This document shows, piece after piece, positions 18,932 through 29,747 of a stretch of 64,000 nucleotides of DNA (within the stretch, counting starts at the first letter, position 1; every line of letters begins with the position of its first letter). The notes beneath the pieces are model-generated. The model saw nothing but the letters and a program-made list of their open reading frames with translations, had not been told where the DNA came from and searched no databases. The position numbers and the translations under genes are program-made. Source of the DNA: Haemophilus influenzae (GTDB lineage Bacteria > Pseudomonadota > Gammaproteobacteria > Enterobacterales > Pasteurellaceae); contig NZ_LS483411.1 in NCBI RefSeq assembly GCF_900475755.1, forward strand, positions 868,001 through 932,000, read 5' to 3'.

Positions 18932-19369
18932 TTAACCAGCGACTTGTTTTTCACGGATTTCAGCTAAAGTTTTGCAATCAATGCAAAGATCTGCTGTTGG
19001 GCGTGCTTCTAAACGGCGGATACCGATTTCCTCGCCGCAACAATCGCAGTAACCGAAATCATCGGTATCAAGTTTTTTCAAGGTTGCTTCGATTTTTTTC
19101 ATTAGTTTGCGTTCGCGATCACGATTACGCAATTCTAGACTAAATTCCTCTTCCTGAGTTGCTCGGTCTGCGGGATCGGGGAAATTGGTTACTTCATCCT
19201 GCATATGTGCAACGGTGCGAGAAGCTTCTTCCACGATTTGCTCGTGCCAAGCATTAAGAATTTTTCTGAAATGAAGAATTTGCTCTTCATTCATATATTC
19301 TTCATCTTTTTTCATTTGATAAGGCTTAACGCCTGCTAAATCTAGCAAGTTCAATGATGCTCTTGACAT
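18932..19369 (-). CDS. dksA: RNA polymerase-binding transcription factor DksA
   Basis: DksA enters the RNA polymerase secondary channel and, with ppGpp, redirects transcription in starvation. The 145-residue protein has the coiled-coil (about residues 35-105) with the conserved tip [11 protein letters not shown], and the four-cysteine zinc finger CDCCG/CIDC near the C-terminus. Length is close to E. coli (151). It is divergent from comEC and ends at a USS-pair terminator. Confidence 0.97.
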   Translation of the reverse strand: MSRASLNLLDLAGVKPYQMKKDEEYMNEEQILHFRKILNAWHEQIVEEASRTVAHMQDEVTNFPDPADRATQEEEFSLELRNRDRERKLMKKIEATLKKLDTDDFGYCDCCGEEIGIRRLEARPTADLCIDCKTLAEIREKQVAG

Positions 19370-19532
19370 CTCTCACTCCTAATACATACAGAATTTAAGC
19401 GTGGACTTCACGACTTCCTGTCTTGTTATTTTAGTTTGTTCCTGACTGCTATTTTAGGAACCCAATTTTTGCGGGCGGTATAAATATCAGAAGTTGTTTG
19501 TTTTAGCAAGTAAATTTTCCTGAAAAATTTAT

Positions 19533-19554
19533 TTTTACAATATGGATCGTAAAA
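19533..19554 (+). promoter_or_regulatory. CRP-S-like competence site upstream of comEC
   Basis: The 22-bp imperfect palindrome TTTTACAATATGGATCGTAAAA resembles the Sxy-dependent CRP-S sites of H. influenzae competence genes, whose half-sites read TGCGA or TACGA rather than TGTGA. Its centre lies about 85 bp before the comEC start. rec-2 (comEC) is known to belong to this regulon. Whether this exact site is the functional one is inferred. Confidence 0.65.
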
Positions 19555-19628
19555 TTTGAAGCAACCGTTTGCATATTTAAATAAAACTAGCCTAGTCTTA
19601 GAGAGATTGGAATTAATCTTTTACAAAA

Positions 19629-21995
19629 ATGAAATTAAACTTAATAACTTTAGCTGTCTTGTTAATTGTTGCGGATTTAACGTTGTTATTTCTACTGCAG
19701 TCATTGCTATTGCCTTGGCAAGTTGCTCTCGTTATTGCGCTTGTTTTGATTTTTCTTTTTATTTTTTGGCGTAAAAATTTCTTAGTTAGTCTTGCTTTTT
19801 TTGTTGCTTCTCTTGGCTATTTTCATCATTCGGCTTTGAGTTTATTACAACAAGCTCAACGTATTACCGCTCAAAAGCAAATGGTGACTTTTGAGATTCA
19901 AGAAATTTTGCATCAACAGGATTATCAAACACTTATCGCCACAGCAACATTGACGGATAACTTACAAGAGCAACGAATTTTTTTAAATTGGAAAGCAAAA
20001 GAGGTGCCTCAACTATCGGAAATTTGGCAAGCTGAAATTTCTTTACGTCCCCTTTCTGCGCGATTAAATTTTGGTGGGTTTGATCGGCAACAATGGTATC
20101 TTTCAAAAGGAATTACGGCTGTTGGAACCGTAAAAAGTGCGGTGAAAATTGCTGATGTTTCATCATTGCGTGCAGAAAAATTGCAACAAGTGAGAAAGCA
20201 AACGGAAGGATTATCTCTACAAGGTTTATTGATCGCGTTAGCTTTTGGCGAACGGGCTTGGTTAGATAAAAACACTTGGTCAATTTACCAACAAACGAAT
20301 ACCGCACATCTTATTGCTATTTCTGGCTTACATATTGGGTTGGCTATGGGAATTGGATTTTACTTGGCTCGTGTTGTGCAAGTATTTTTCCCAACCCGTT
20401 TTATTCATCCTTATTTTCCTTTAGTTTTTGGTGTTTTATTTGCTTTAATTTATGCCTATTTGGCTGGTTTTAGCGTGCCAACTTTTCGTGCCATTTCAGC
20501 ACTTGTTTTCGTTTTCTTTGTTCAAATAATGAGGAGATATTATTCGCCTTTTCAGCTTTTTACGTTGGTTGTCGGATTCTTGCTTTTCTGCGATCCATTA
20601 ATGCCGCTTTCGGTCAGTTTTTGGCTTTCTTGTGGTGCAGTTGGTTGTTTGATCCTCTGGTATCGTTATGTGCCTTTTTCACTTTTTCAATGGAAAAATC
20701 GTCCCTTTTCACCAAAAGTGCGGTGGATTTTGAGTTTATTTCATTTGCAATTGGGGTTATTGCTCTTTTTTACGCCTTTGCAACTTTTTCTATTTAATGG
20801 CTTATCGCTGAGTGGATTTTTAGCCAATCTTATTGCTGTACCACTTTATAGTTTTTTCCTTGTGCCATTAATTTTATTTGCTGTTTTTACCAACGGCGCG
20901 TTTTTTTCTTGGCAACTAGCAAATAAGCTAGCCGAAGGAATTACTGGGTTAATTTCTGTTTTTCAAGGAAATTGGCTCACGGTTTCATTTAATTTAGCAT
21001 TATTTTTAACCGCACTTTGTGCAGGAATTTTTATGTTAATTATTTGGTGTATTTATCGAAAACAAGAGGCTTCATCATCAACTTGGAAAATTAAACGACC
21101 AAGATTTTTTACATTAAATCTCAGTAAACCTTTGCTAAAAAATGAACGAATCAACGTTTTGCTATGTTCTTTCGGCATTATTCTTATGTGTTTTATGATT
21201 TTGTTGTTTAAACAATTGAGCAAACCAACTTGGCAGGTAGATACTTTAGATGTGGGGCAGGGGCTGGCAACGCTGATTGTGAAAAATGGCAAAGGGATTC
21301 TTTATGATACGGGTTCTTCTTGGCGAGGTGGAAGTATGGCTGAATTAGAAATTTTGCCTTATTTACAAAGAGAAGGGATTGTTTTGGAAAAATTGATTTT
21401 AAGCCACGATGATAACGATCACGCAGGTGGTGCTTCGACAATTTTAAAGGCGTATCCCAATGTGGAATTGATTACCCCTTCACGAAAAAACTATGGGGAA
21501 AATTACCGCACTTTTTGTACTGCTGGACGTGATTGGCATTGGCAAGGGCTACATTTTCAAATACTTTCTCCTCACAACGTTGTGACACGAGCTGATAATC
21601 CCCATTCTTGTGTGATTTTAGTTGATGATGGAAAGCATCGAGTTTTGCTGACGGGCGATGCTGAAGCAAAAAATGAACAAATTTTTGCTCGCACTTTAGG
21701 AAAAATTGATGTGTTACAAGTGGGGCATCACGGAAGTAAAACATCGACAAGTGAATACTTACTTTCTCAGGTTAGACCAGATGTGGCGATTATTTCTAGC
21801 GGACGTTGGAATCCGTGGAAATTCCCCCATTATTCGGTTACGGAAAGGCTTCATCGCTATAAAAGTGCGGTAGAAAATACCGCTGTTTCGGGGCAAGTGC
21901 GGGTAAATTTTTTTCAAGACCGATTAGTAATCCAGCAAGCTCGCACAGAATTTTCCCCTTGGTATGCGCGTGTAATTGGATTATCAAAGGAATAA
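19629..21995 (+). CDS. comEC: DNA uptake channel protein ComEC/Rec2
   Basis: This is the inner-membrane channel through which single-stranded DNA enters during natural transformation; in H. influenzae it was named rec-2. The 788-residue protein has N-terminal membrane segments and a DUF4131-like soluble domain, a central competence domain (LIAISGLHIGLAMGIG near 233-248) with many helices, and a C-terminal metallo-beta-lactamase-like domain (DVGQGLATLIV, LSHDDNDHAGG, LLTGDAE, VGHHGSKTST). It carries five perfect USS copies (20135, 20716, 21009, 21505, 21863), the most of any gene here. No strong ribosome binding site is seen. msbA follows 40 bases later. Confidence 0.96.
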   Translation: MKLNLITLAVLLIVADLTLLFLLQSLLLPWQVALVIALVLIFLFIFWRKNFLVSLAFFVASLGYFHHSALSLLQQAQRITAQKQMVTFEIQEILHQQDYQTLIATATLTDNLQEQRIFLNWKAKEVPQLSEIWQAEISLRPLSARLNFGGFDRQQWYLSKGITAVGTVKSAVKIADVSSLRAEKLQQVRKQTEGLSLQGLLIALAFGERAWLDKNTWSIYQQTNTAHLIAISGLHIGLAMGIGFYLARVVQVFFPTRFIHPYFPLVFGVLFALIYAYLAGFSVPTFRAISALVFVFFVQIMRRYYSPFQLFTLVVGFLLFCDPLMPLSVSFWLSCGAVGCLILWYRYVPFSLFQWKNRPFSPKVRWILSLFHLQLGLLLFFTPLQLFLFNGLSLSGFLANLIAVPLYSFFLVPLILFAVFTNGAFFSWQLANKLAEGITGLISVFQGNWLTVSFNLALFLTALCAGIFMLIIWCIYRKQEASSSTWKIKRPRFFTLNLSKPLLKNERINVLLCSFGIILMCFMILLFKQLSKPTWQVDTLDVGQGLATLIVKNGKGILYDTGSSWRGGSMAELEILPYLQREGIVLEKLILSHDDNDHAGGASTILKAYPNVELITPSRKNYGENYRTFCTAGRDWHWQGLHFQILSPHNVVTRADNPHSCVILVDDGKHRVLLTGDAEAKNEQIFARTLGKIDVLQVGHHGSKTSTSEYLLSQVRPDVAIISSGRWNPWKFPHYSVTERLHRYKSAVENTAVSGQVRVNFFQDRLVIQQARTEFSPWYARVIGLSKE

Positions 21996-22035
21996 AAGGT
22001 ACAATGCGTGCAATTTTTACTATTAGATAGCGATT

Positions 22036-23799
22036 ATGCAAGAGCAAAAATTACAAGAAAATGATTTTTCAACCTTACAAACGTTTAAGCGTTTGTGGCC
22101 AATGATTAAACCTTTTAAAGCGGGGCTTATTGTTTCTGGCGTCGCGTTAGTTTTTAATGCATTAGCTGACTCAGGCTTGATTTATTTGTTAAAACCGTTG
22201 TTGGACGATGGTTTTGGTAAGGCAAACCATTCATTTTTGAAAATGATGGCTTTTGTCGTCGTTGGGATGATTATTTTACGCGGCATTACCAACTTTATTT
22301 CTAATTATTGCTTGGCGTGGGTATCAGGCAAAGTTGTCATGACAATGCGTCGTCGCTTGTTTAAACATTTAATGTTTATGCCAGTGAGTTTCTTTGACAG
22401 AAATTCAACGGGTAAATTACTTTCTCGTATCACTTATGATTCTGAGATGATTGCAAGTTCTTCTTCAGGATCCTTGATTACTATTGTGCGAGAAGGGGCA
22501 TATATTATTTCGCTATTGGCAGTGATGTTTTATACAAGCTGGGAATTAACCCTTGTTTTATTTGTTATCGGGCCAATTATTGCAGTGTTGATCACTATCG
22601 TGTCAAAAATTTTCCGTAAGTTGAGTAAGAATTTACAAGATTCAATGGGGGAATTGACAGCGACAACAGAACAAATGCTGAAAGGACATAAAGTGGTGCT
22701 TTCTTTTGGTGGTCAGCTTGTCGAGGAAGAACGTTTCAATAAAGTCAGTAACAATATGCGTCGTAAGGGCATGAAAATGGTTACTGCTGATTCTATTTCC
22801 GATCCGGTGGTGCAGATTATTGCTTCTCTTGCTTTAGCTGCTGTGTTGTTTTTAGCTACCACGCCATTAATTGCTGAAGATAATCTAAGTGCGGGTTCTT
22901 TTACGGTAGTTTTTTCATCTATGTTGGCAATGATGCGCCCATTAAAATCCTTAACGAACGTAAACTCTCAATTCCAACGTGGAATGGCAGCCTGTCAAAC
23001 TTTATTTGCCATTTTAGACTTAGAACCAGAAAAAGATAATGGCACTTATAAAGCAGAACCCGCGAAAGGCGAGTTAGAATTTAAAAATGTGAGTTTTGCA
23101 TATCAGGGAAAAGAGGAACTTGCATTAAATAATATTTCTTTTGGCGTTCCAGCAGGAAAAACCGTAGCTCTAGTGGGGCGTTCTGGATCGGGTAAATCAA
23201 CCATTGCTAATTTAGTGACACGTTTTTACGATATTGAGCAAGGCGAGATTTTACTTGATGGCGTAAATATCCAAGATTATCGTTTATCTAATTTACGTGA
23301 AAACTGCGCTGTGGTTTCTCAACAAGTCCATTTATTTAACGATACTATTGCGAATAATATTGCTTATGCAGCACAAGATAAGTATTCTCGCGAAGAAATT
23401 ATCGCTGCAGCAAAAGCGGCTTATGCTTTAGAGTTTATCGAAAAATTACCGCAAGGTTTTGATACGGTAATTGGCGAAAATGGTGCTAGCCTATCAGGTG
23501 GGCAACGTCAGCGTTTAGCGATTGCTCGTGCTTTATTGCGTAATTCGCCAGTATTAATTTTAGATGAAGCTACATCTGCACTAGATACGGAATCAGAACG
23601 AGCAATCCAATCTGCATTAGAGGAATTAAAGAAAGATCGCACGGTTGTTGTGATTGCCCATCGATTATCTACTATTGAAAATGCGGATGAAATTCTTGTG
23701 ATTGATCACGGAGAAATTCGTGAGCGTGGCAACCATAAAACATTGCTTGAACAAAATGGTGCCTATAAACAGTTGCATAGTATGCAGTTTACTGGCTAA
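22036..23799 (+). CDS. msbA: Lipid A flippase MsbA, ABC transporter
   Basis: MsbA flips lipid A core across the inner membrane. It is a half-transporter of 587 residues: six membrane segments in the first 320 residues, then an ATPase domain with Walker [10 protein letters not shown] near 380, signature [15 protein letters not shown] and Walker [13 protein letters not shown]. Order comEC-msbA-lpxK-kdsB matches the ycaI-msbA-lpxK-ycaR-kdsB order of E. coli. A hairpin terminator follows, so lpxK may not depend fully on msbA transcription. Confidence 0.97.
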   Translation: MQEQKLQENDFSTLQTFKRLWPMIKPFKAGLIVSGVALVFNALADSGLIYLLKPLLDDGFGKANHSFLKMMAFVVVGMIILRGITNFISNYCLAWVSGKVVMTMRRRLFKHLMFMPVSFFDRNSTGKLLSRITYDSEMIASSSSGSLITIVREGAYIISLLAVMFYTSWELTLVLFVIGPIIAVLITIVSKIFRKLSKNLQDSMGELTATTEQMLKGHKVVLSFGGQLVEEERFNKVSNNMRRKGMKMVTADSISDPVVQIIASLALAAVLFLATTPLIAEDNLSAGSFTVVFSSMLAMMRPLKSLTNVNSQFQRGMAACQTLFAILDLEPEKDNGTYKAEPAKGELEFKNVSFAYQGKEELALNNISFGVPAGKTVALVGRSGSGKSTIANLVTRFYDIEQGEILLDGVNIQDYRLSNLRENCAVVSQQVHLFNDTIANNIAYAAQDKYSREEIIAAAKAAYALEFIEKLPQGFDTVIGENGASLSGGQRQRLAIARALLRNSPVLILDEATSALDTESERAIQSALEELKKDRTVVVIAHRLSTIENADEILVIDHGEIRERGNHKTLLEQNGAYKQLHSMQFTG

Positions 23800-23815
23800 T
23801 TTATTGATTATCGAA

Positions 23816-23846
23816 AACGCGAGTTGAAAAACTCGCGTTATTTTAT
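23816..23846 (+). terminator. Terminator between msbA and lpxK
   Basis: AACGCGAGTT (23816-23825), loop GAAA and the perfect complement AACTCGCGTT (23830-23839) are followed by ATTTTAT. It lies inside what is a single operon in E. coli, so it may act as a partial terminator. Confidence 0.8.
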
Positions 23847-23871
23847 CCGCACTTATTAGAAAGGATTTTCT

Positions 23872-24870
23872 ATGCCCTTCTGGTATTCCAACTCCAAACT
23901 TATTTGGCTCTTATCGCCTTTTTCTTTATTGTTTTGGTTGATTAGCCAACTTCGTCGCGCCTTATTCTCTTTGGGTCTCAAATCCTCTTATCGCGCACCA
24001 AAACCAGTGATAATTGTGGGAAATTTGTCTGTGGGTGGAAATGGCAAAACGCCTGTGGTTGTTTGGCTTGTGGAAGAGTTAAAAAAACGAGGTTTTCGCG
24101 TAGGTGTGATTTCTCGTGGTTATGGAAGCAAATCTAAAACGTATCCGTTATTCGTTACTGAAAATACGCATCCGATTGAAGGTGGTGATGAACCTGTATT
24201 GATTGCTAAACGTACTAATGTTCCTGTCGTGATTTCCCCGAATCGTCAGCAAGCGATTGAATTACTCTTAAGCCAAGCAGAGTGCGATATTATTATTTCT
24301 GATGATGGTTTACAGCATTATCAATTACAGCGTGATTTGGAAATTGTCGTAATGGACGCTGAGCGTGCGTTGGGAAATGGTTTTGTATTGCCAGTAGGTC
24401 CATTGCGAGAATTACCAAGTCGATTAAAATCTGTCGATTTTGTGATCACTAATGGTGGAAAAAATCAGTATTCAGATGCGATTATGCGTCTTGTGCCTCA
24501 TTTCGCGATTAATTTAAAAACCAATGAAAAACGCCAATTAAATGAATTTCAATCTGGTGTTGCCATCGCAGGGATTGGCAATCCACAGCGTTTTTTTAGT
24601 ATGTTAGAAAAGTTAGGGATTCAGTTAAAGCAAACTCAAGCATTTCAAGATCATCAACATTTTGAAGCCTCTCAATTAGAAAAACTTGCTGAAAATCAAC
24701 CGCTCTTTATGACGGAAAAAGATGCCGTAAAATGCCAATCTTTTGCTAAAGATAATTGGTGGTATGTCCCTGTGGATGCAGAAATTATTGAGGCTGAAAA
24801 ACAACGTGAAAATTTACCGCACTTTTGGGACAAAATAGACAAACTTGTGGAGCAATACAGAAATGGCTGA
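23872..24870 (+). CDS. lpxK: Tetraacyldisaccharide 4'-kinase
   Basis: LpxK phosphorylates the 4' position of the lipid A disaccharide at the inner membrane. The 332-residue protein has an N-terminal membrane anchor (about residues 10-32), the P-loop-type [17 protein letters not shown] near 51, VISRGYGSK, and [19 protein letters not shown], all family hallmarks. The gene ends in a USS-containing stretch (24816). A possible small-gene remnant and kdsB follow. Confidence 0.96.
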   Translation: MPFWYSNSKLIWLLSPFSLLFWLISQLRRALFSLGLKSSYRAPKPVIIVGNLSVGGNGKTPVVVWLVEELKKRGFRVGVISRGYGSKSKTYPLFVTENTHPIEGGDEPVLIAKRTNVPVVISPNRQQAIELLLSQAECDIIISDDGLQHYQLQRDLEIVVMDAERALGNGFVLPVGPLRELPSRLKSVDFVITNGGKNQYSDAIMRLVPHFAINLKTNEKRQLNEFQSGVAIAGIGNPQRFFSMLEKLGIQLKQTQAFQDHQHFEASQLEKLAENQPLFMTEKDAVKCQSFAKDNWWYVPVDAEIIEAEKQRENLPHFWDKIDKLVEQYRNG

Positions 24871-24937
24871 AAAGATTAATCCCCAGTTGTTTTGATTACT
24901 TGCCGATAAAGCTGAAATATTAAAGAATAAGGAATAA
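24863..24937 (+). pseudogene. Possible remnant of a ycaR (Trm112-like) gene between lpxK and kdsB
   Basis: In E. coli a 60-codon Trm112-like gene, ycaR, sits between lpxK and kdsB. Here the gap has only a broken frame: [10 protein letters not shown], a TGA stop, then LLADKAEILKNKE and TAA. The LLxxxAEIL ending resembles the VLLETEARVL end of YcaR as I remember it, which suggests most of the gene was deleted. The match is short, so this is tentative. Confidence 0.3.
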
Positions 24938-24940
24938 ATT

Positions 24941-25705
24941 ATGTCATTTACCGTGATTATCCCCGCTCGTTTTGCATCAAGTCGTTTGCCTGGAAAACCG
25001 CTTGCTGATATTGCGGGTAAGCCAATGATTCAACATGTATTTGAGAAAGCACTGCAGTCTGGGGCGAGCCGAGTGATTATTGCCACCGATAATGAAAATG
25101 TTGCTGATGTTGCCAAAAGTTTTGGTGCTGAAGTCTGTATGACTTCGGTTAATCATAATTCTGGTACAGAGCGTTTAGCGGAAGTTGTAGAAAAATTAGC
25201 GATTCCCGATAATGAAATCATTGTCAATATCCAAGGCGATGAGCCTTTGATTCCTCCCGTTATCGTGCGACAAGTGGCAGATAATTTAGCAAAATTTAAT
25301 GTCAATATGGCAAGCCTTGCGGTCAAAATTCATGATGCTGAGGAATTATTTAATCCAAATGCAGTGAAAGTATTAACAGATAAAGATGGCTATGTGCTGT
25401 ATTTTTCCCGTTCGGTTATTCCTTATGATCGTGATCAGTTTATGAATTTACAGGATATTCAGAAAGTGCAGCTTGCGGACGCTTACTTACGTCATATTGG
25501 CATTTACGCGTATCGTGCTGGTTTTATAAAACAATATGTGCAATGGGCACCGACTCAACTTGAAAATCTAGAAAAACTTGAGCAACTTCGCGTGTTATAT
25601 AACGGCGAACGTATTCACGTAGAACTTGCGAAAGAAGTGCCTGCAGTGGGGGTGGATACCGCCGAAGATTTGGAAAAAGTGCGGTTGATTTTGGCGAAGG
25701 ATTAA
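24941..25705 (+). CDS. kdsB: 3-deoxy-manno-octulosonate cytidylyltransferase
   Basis: KdsB makes CMP-Kdo for attachment of Kdo to lipid A. The 254-residue protein begins [20 protein letters not shown], with the nucleotide-binding PARxxSxRxPGKP motif, and includes [11 protein letters not shown] and [16 protein letters not shown] lies upstream of the ATG. A USS (25677) lies in the last codons. It ends next to a palindromic repeat. Confidence 0.97.
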   Translation: MSFTVIIPARFASSRLPGKPLADIAGKPMIQHVFEKALQSGASRVIIATDNENVADVAKSFGAEVCMTSVNHNSGTERLAEVVEKLAIPDNEIIVNIQGDEPLIPPVIVRQVADNLAKFNVNMASLAVKIHDAEELFNPNAVKVLTDKDGYVLYFSRSVIPYDRDQFMNLQDIQKVQLADAYLRHIGIYAYRAGFIKQYVQWAPTQLENLEKLEQLRVLYNGERIHVELAKEVPAVGVDTAEDLEKVRLILAKD

Positions 25706-25711
25706 ATACTT

Positions 25712-25819
25712 GGCTCCCCCTGCTTGCGGGGGGAGCTGCCGAAGGCTGAGGGGGGATAAATTTAACATCGCAAGCCCCCTTTTGCTCTTTAGGCTCCTTC
25801 CCCCGAAAGCAGGGAAGGC
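25712..25819. repeat. GC-rich compound palindromic repeat between kdsB and uvrC
   Basis: This stretch is much more GC-rich than its surroundings and is built of nested inverted repeats: GCTCCCCC/GGGGGGAGC (25713-25736), AGGGGG/CCCCCT (25749-25780) and CCTTCCC/GGGAAGG (25796-25818). GGCTCC occurs as a direct repeat at both halves. It looks like a dispersed intergenic repeat or MITE-like element rather than a gene. It could also act as the kdsB terminator. Copy number elsewhere cannot be seen from this window. Confidence 0.65.
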
Positions 25820-25850
25820 AAGATGTCTTTTGTTATTGGTAAAATATTCT

Positions 25851-27680
25851 ATGTTCAATCCCAAAAAATTCCTCGCGGATGTCTCTCACGAACCTGGTGT
25901 TTATCGTATGTATGACGATAAAGATCAGGTTATTTATGTTGGGAAAGCAAAGGATCTAAAAAAACGTCTTTCAAGCTATTTTCGTAAAAATCTGAGCAGT
26001 AAAAAAACAGAGGCGTTGGTTGCGTCAATTCATCATATTGACACTACGCTAACTTCATCTGAAACGGAAGCTTTACTGCTAGAGCATAATTTCATCAAGC
26101 TTTATCAGCCTCGCTATAACGTATTATTGCGTGATGATAAATCCTATCCATTTATTTTATTAACCAAAGAACGCCATCCAAGAATCACGTCCTATCGTGG
26201 GTCTAAAAAATTTGCGGGTGAATATTTCGGGCCCTATCCTCACGCGGGAGCCGTGCGTGAAACTTTGTCGCTTTTGCAAAAACTTTTTCCTGTTCGCCAA
26301 TGTGAAAATTCCGTTTATTCCAACCGCTCTCGTCCTTGTTTGCAATATCAAATTGGGCGTTGTTCCGCACCTTGTGTTCAGGGATATGTTTCCGATGAAG
26401 AATATAATCAGCAAGTTGAATTAGCCCGCTTATTTTTACAAGGCAAAGATCAACAGGTGTTAGATTATTTAATCGGTAAAATGGAGCAGGCAAGCAGAAA
26501 TTTAGATTTTGAACAGGCTGCTCGTTATCGCGATCAAATTCAGGCGGTGCGTTCGGTTATTGAAAAACAATTTGTATCCAATGAACGTTTAGATGATATG
26601 GATATTATGTCTATCGCTTACCAACACGGGTTAGCCTGTGTACAGGTGATGTTTATTCGTCAAGGAAAAGTGCTAGGCAATCGCAGTTATTTCCCAAAAG
26701 TCCCCGCCAATACGGATTTATCGGAACTTACCGAAACTTTTGTAGGGCAATTTTATTTACAAGGTCATCAAGGACGAAGTATCCCGAATAGCATTATTGT
26801 GGATCGTCAATTAGCTGAAAAATCGGAGCTTGAGCAACTTCTTAGCGAGCAAGCTGGCAGAAAAGTGACGATTCAAGAAAGCGTAAAAGGCGATAAAAGT
26901 AAATACTTACAGCTCGCACAAGTTAATGCTAAAGCAGCTTTAAATGTACAACTTAAACAATCTTCACGAATGTCAGAGCGTTATCAAGCGTTGTGTGAGC
27001 TGTTAAATCTTCCTGAAATTAAGCGTATGGAATGTTTTGATATAAGCCATACAATGGGAAATCAAACAGTCGCATCTTGTGTTGTTTTTAATCAAGAAGG
27101 TCCACTGAAATCTGATTATCGTCGTTTTAATATTGAAGGCATTACTGGCGGAGATGATTATGCTGCGATGGAACAAGCGTTGCAGAAACGTTATGAGCGT
27201 GATTTAGAAGAAGATAAAATTCCCGATATTATTTTTATTGATGGTGGAAAAGGGCAGTTAAATCGAGCATTGAACGTGTTCCAACATCTTCAAGTAAAAT
27301 GGGATAAAAATAGACCGCACTTAATTGGCGTGGCAAAAGGTGTGGATCGTCGAGCAGGGCAGGAAGTACTGATCATCAGCAAACAAGACCGCGAAATTCA
27401 TTTGCCTGATGATAGTTTGGCATTGCATTTGATTCAACACATTCGTGATGAAAGCCATAATCACGCAATAAGCGGACACCGTAAAAAACGTCAAAAAGCC
27501 TTTACACAAAGTGGTTTAGAAACCATTGAAGGAGTGGGAGCTAAACGTCGTCAGGCTTTACTGAAATATCTTGGTGGTTTACAAGGTGTGAAAAAGGCGA
27601 CCTTAGATGAAATAGCCTCTGTACCGGGCATTTCCCCTAAACTTGCTGAAAGGATTTTTGAAACGCTTAAAAACGACTAA
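25851..27680 (+). CDS. uvrC: Excinuclease ABC subunit C
   Basis: UvrC makes both incisions in nucleotide excision repair. The 609-residue protein has an N-terminal GIY-YIG nuclease domain ([19 protein letters not shown]), a cysteine-containing linker ([15 protein letters not shown]), a UVR motif near 200-240, the RNase H-like C-terminal nuclease ([18 protein letters not shown]) and a final helix-hairpin-helix pair. I start at MFNPKKF, where family homology begins; an open extension back to 25710 runs through the palindromic repeat and is not credible. The ribosome binding site is weak. Confidence 0.95.
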   Translation: MFNPKKFLADVSHEPGVYRMYDDKDQVIYVGKAKDLKKRLSSYFRKNLSSKKTEALVASIHHIDTTLTSSETEALLLEHNFIKLYQPRYNVLLRDDKSYPFILLTKERHPRITSYRGSKKFAGEYFGPYPHAGAVRETLSLLQKLFPVRQCENSVYSNRSRPCLQYQIGRCSAPCVQGYVSDEEYNQQVELARLFLQGKDQQVLDYLIGKMEQASRNLDFEQAARYRDQIQAVRSVIEKQFVSNERLDDMDIMSIAYQHGLACVQVMFIRQGKVLGNRSYFPKVPANTDLSELTETFVGQFYLQGHQGRSIPNSIIVDRQLAEKSELEQLLSEQAGRKVTIQESVKGDKSKYLQLAQVNAKAALNVQLKQSSRMSERYQALCELLNLPEIKRMECFDISHTMGNQTVASCVVFNQEGPLKSDYRRFNIEGITGGDDYAAMEQALQKRYERDLEEDKIPDIIFIDGGKGQLNRALNVFQHLQVKWDKNRPHLIGVAKGVDRRAGQEVLIISKQDREIHLPDDSLALHLIQHIRDESHNHAISGHRKKRQKAFTQSGLETIEGVGAKRRQALLKYLGGLQGVKKATLDEIASVPGISPKLAERIFETLKND

Positions 27681-27777
27681 TCAATCATTTCTCAAATATA
27701 AATAACGATTGCTTTTCGTCATAAAGCCATTATGATCTGTATTTTCGGATTTATTTAACTCAATTATAGGAAAAATT

Positions 27778-28491
27778 ATGTTTGAATGGATTGCAGAGCC
27801 TGAAGCGTGGATATCACTTGCGACACTTGCGGCTTTAGAGATCGTTTTAGGAGTCGACAATATTATTTTTATTAACATCCTAGTTGGACGTTTACCTGAA
27901 CGCCAACGCCAGTCTGGTCGTATTCTTGGGCTTGCTTTGGCAATGCTAACAAGAATTTTACTTTTAATGTCACTAGCGTGGATAATGAAACTTACTGCAC
28001 CGTTATTTACTGTGTTTAATCAAGAAATTTCTGGGCGTGATTTGATTTTATTAATCGGTGGTTTATTCCTGATTATAAAAAGTTCTGGCGAAATTAAAGA
28101 GGCGATAAATCATCAAGAACACCATGAATCTGAAAGCAAAAACAAAGTGAGTTATCTTGGCGTATTAATTCAAATTGCTGTGCTAGATATTGTATTTTCT
28201 TTAGATTCTGTCATTACAGCGGTGGGTATGGCAAGCCACCTTCCTGTGATGATTTTGGCGATTATGATTGCCGTGGGGGTGATGATGTTTGCGGCAAAAC
28301 CAATCGGCGATTTTGTGGATACACACCCAACGTTGAAAATTCTAGCTTTAGCTTTCTTAATTTTAGTCGGAATTAGTTTAATTGCAGAAAGTTTGGATAT
28401 TCACATCCCGAAAGGTTACATCTATTTTGCAATGGGATTCTCTGTTGTGGTCGAGATGATCAATATTCGAATGAGAAGATTGATGAAATAA
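27778..28491 (+). CDS. TerC-family inner-membrane protein, YgdQ-like
   Basis: This 237-residue polytopic protein matches E. coli YgdQ closely (LEIVLGVDNIIFINILVGRLP, FSLDSVITAVGMASHLP). The TerC family has conserved acidic residues in membrane segments; some members export metals such as manganese. Here D27 in GVDN and the DSVITA motif are intact. About seven membrane helices are expected. Its substrate is unknown. It has its own AGGAAAA site and ends at a USS-pair terminator facing uxuA. Confidence 0.9.
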   Translation: MFEWIAEPEAWISLATLAALEIVLGVDNIIFINILVGRLPERQRQSGRILGLALAMLTRILLLMSLAWIMKLTAPLFTVFNQEISGRDLILLIGGLFLIIKSSGEIKEAINHQEHHESESKNKVSYLGVLIQIAVLDIVFSLDSVITAVGMASHLPVMILAIMIAVGVMMFAAKPIGDFVDTHPTLKILALAFLILVGISLIAESLDIHIPKGYIYFAMGFSVVVEMINIRMRRLMK

Positions 28492-28494
28492 ATT

Positions 28495-28540
28495 AGAAGT
28501 GCGGTCGATAAAAATAATGTTTTTTATGACCGCACTTTTT
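28495..28540. terminator. Bidirectional USS-pair terminator between terC-like gene and uxuA
   Basis: AAGTGCGGTC (from 28497) and GACCGCACTT (to 28537) form a perfect 10-bp stem, with T5 after it on the plus strand. Both copies are full USS. The gene on each side ends here. Confidence 0.85.
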
Positions 28541-28543
28541 CTT

Positions 28544-29728
28544 TTACTTATTGAAATACACTTTTTTTAGTACCATCTCTAAACCGCGAAATTCAGCTAG
28601 ACCTTTTAACCGACCAATGGCAGAGTAGCCAGGATTGGTTTTTTTACGTAAGTCATCCAACATTTGATGCCCATGATCTGGGCGCATTGGGATTAAACGC
28701 GTTTCTCCTTGATTTAATCGACGATATTCTTCATTTAATAAAGCTTTTACTACATTAAACATATCTACGTCTCCTTCTAGATGAGCTGCCTCATGGAAGG
28801 TTAGTGGATTACCTTCACGTTGAGTAGAACGTAAATGAGCGAAGTAAATACGATCAGCGAATTGTTCAGTCATTTTTACGAGATCATTATCGGAACGTAC
28901 GCCATAAGAACCCGTACACATTGTAAAACCATTTGCTGGTAATGGTTGAGTTTCTACAAACCACTGCATATCTTCAATAGTTGAAACTATGCGTGGTAAG
29001 CCTAAGATTGGGCGTGGAGGATCGTCTGGATGAATCGCCATTTTGATTCCTACTTCTTGGGCAACAGGTACGATCTCATTTAAAAAATAAGCCAAATGCG
29101 TACGGAATTTTTCGGATGAAATATCTTTATAGCGATCTAATTGAGTTTGAAATTTATCAAGAGTATAACCTTCTTCTGCACCGGGTAAGCCCGCAATAAT
29201 ATTACGCGTTAATTGCGCTATATCTTGCTCTGACATATTGTCATAATAGGTTCTTGCTGCAACTTGTTCTTCTTGATTATAGGTTTTTTCTGCATCAGGA
29301 CGTTTTAAAATATGAAGTTCAAATGCGGCAAAAGCGATATGATCAAAGCGCAATGCTTTAGAACCATCTGGTAATTCATAAGCAAGATCGGTTCGAGTCC
29401 AGTCTAAAACTGGCATAAAATTGTAGCAAACAGTGTCAATTCCACATTGAGCAAGATTGCGAAGAGTTTGTTTGTAGTTATTAATCCATTTTTGATAATT
29501 TCCAGTCTGAGTTTTAATCTCTTCATGAACTGGTACACTTTCCACTACTGACCAGCTTAAACCAGCATTTTCTATTTCAGTTTTGCGTTTTTTAATTTCT
29601 TCAATACTCCATATTTCACCGTTAGGAATATGGTGAAGTGCAGTGACTATACCAGTTGCGCCTGCTTGACGAATATCAGATAAAGAAACAGGATCTTTTG
29701 GTCCATACCAACGCCATGCTTGTTCCAT
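28544..29728 (-). CDS. uxuA: Mannonate dehydratase
   Basis: UxuA dehydrates D-mannonate to 2-keto-3-deoxygluconate (KDG) in the cytoplasm, with a metal cofactor. The 394-residue protein begins [20 protein letters not shown] and carries [41 protein letters not shown] and [13 protein letters not shown], the conserved metal and substrate segments of the family. It is the last gene of the minus-strand glucuronate operon, 19 bases after uxuR. There is no uxuB of the usual long-chain type next to it. Confidence 0.97.
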   Translation of the reverse strand: MEQAWRWYGPKDPVSLSDIRQAGATGIVTALHHIPNGEIWSIEEIKKRKTEIENAGLSWSVVESVPVHEEIKTQTGNYQKWINNYKQTLRNLAQCGIDTVCYNFMPVLDWTRTDLAYELPDGSKALRFDHIAFAAFELHILKRPDAEKTYNQEEQVAARTYYDNMSEQDIAQLTRNIIAGLPGAEEGYTLDKFQTQLDRYKDISSEKFRTHLAYFLNEIVPVAQEVGIKMAIHPDDPPRPILGLPRIVSTIEDMQWFVETQPLPANGFTMCTGSYGVRSDNDLVKMTEQFADRIYFAHLRSTQREGNPLTFHEAAHLEGDVDMFNVVKALLNEEYRRLNQGETRLIPMRPDHGHQMLDDLRKKTNPGYSAIGRLKGLAEFRGLEMVLKKVYFNK

Positions 29729-29747
29729 TTTTAACTCCTATAGTTTT

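Noticed and set aside
25710-25850. N-terminal extension of uvrC (MAPPACGG...)
   Set aside because: It is coded by the palindromic repeat; family homology begins at MFNPKKF (25851).
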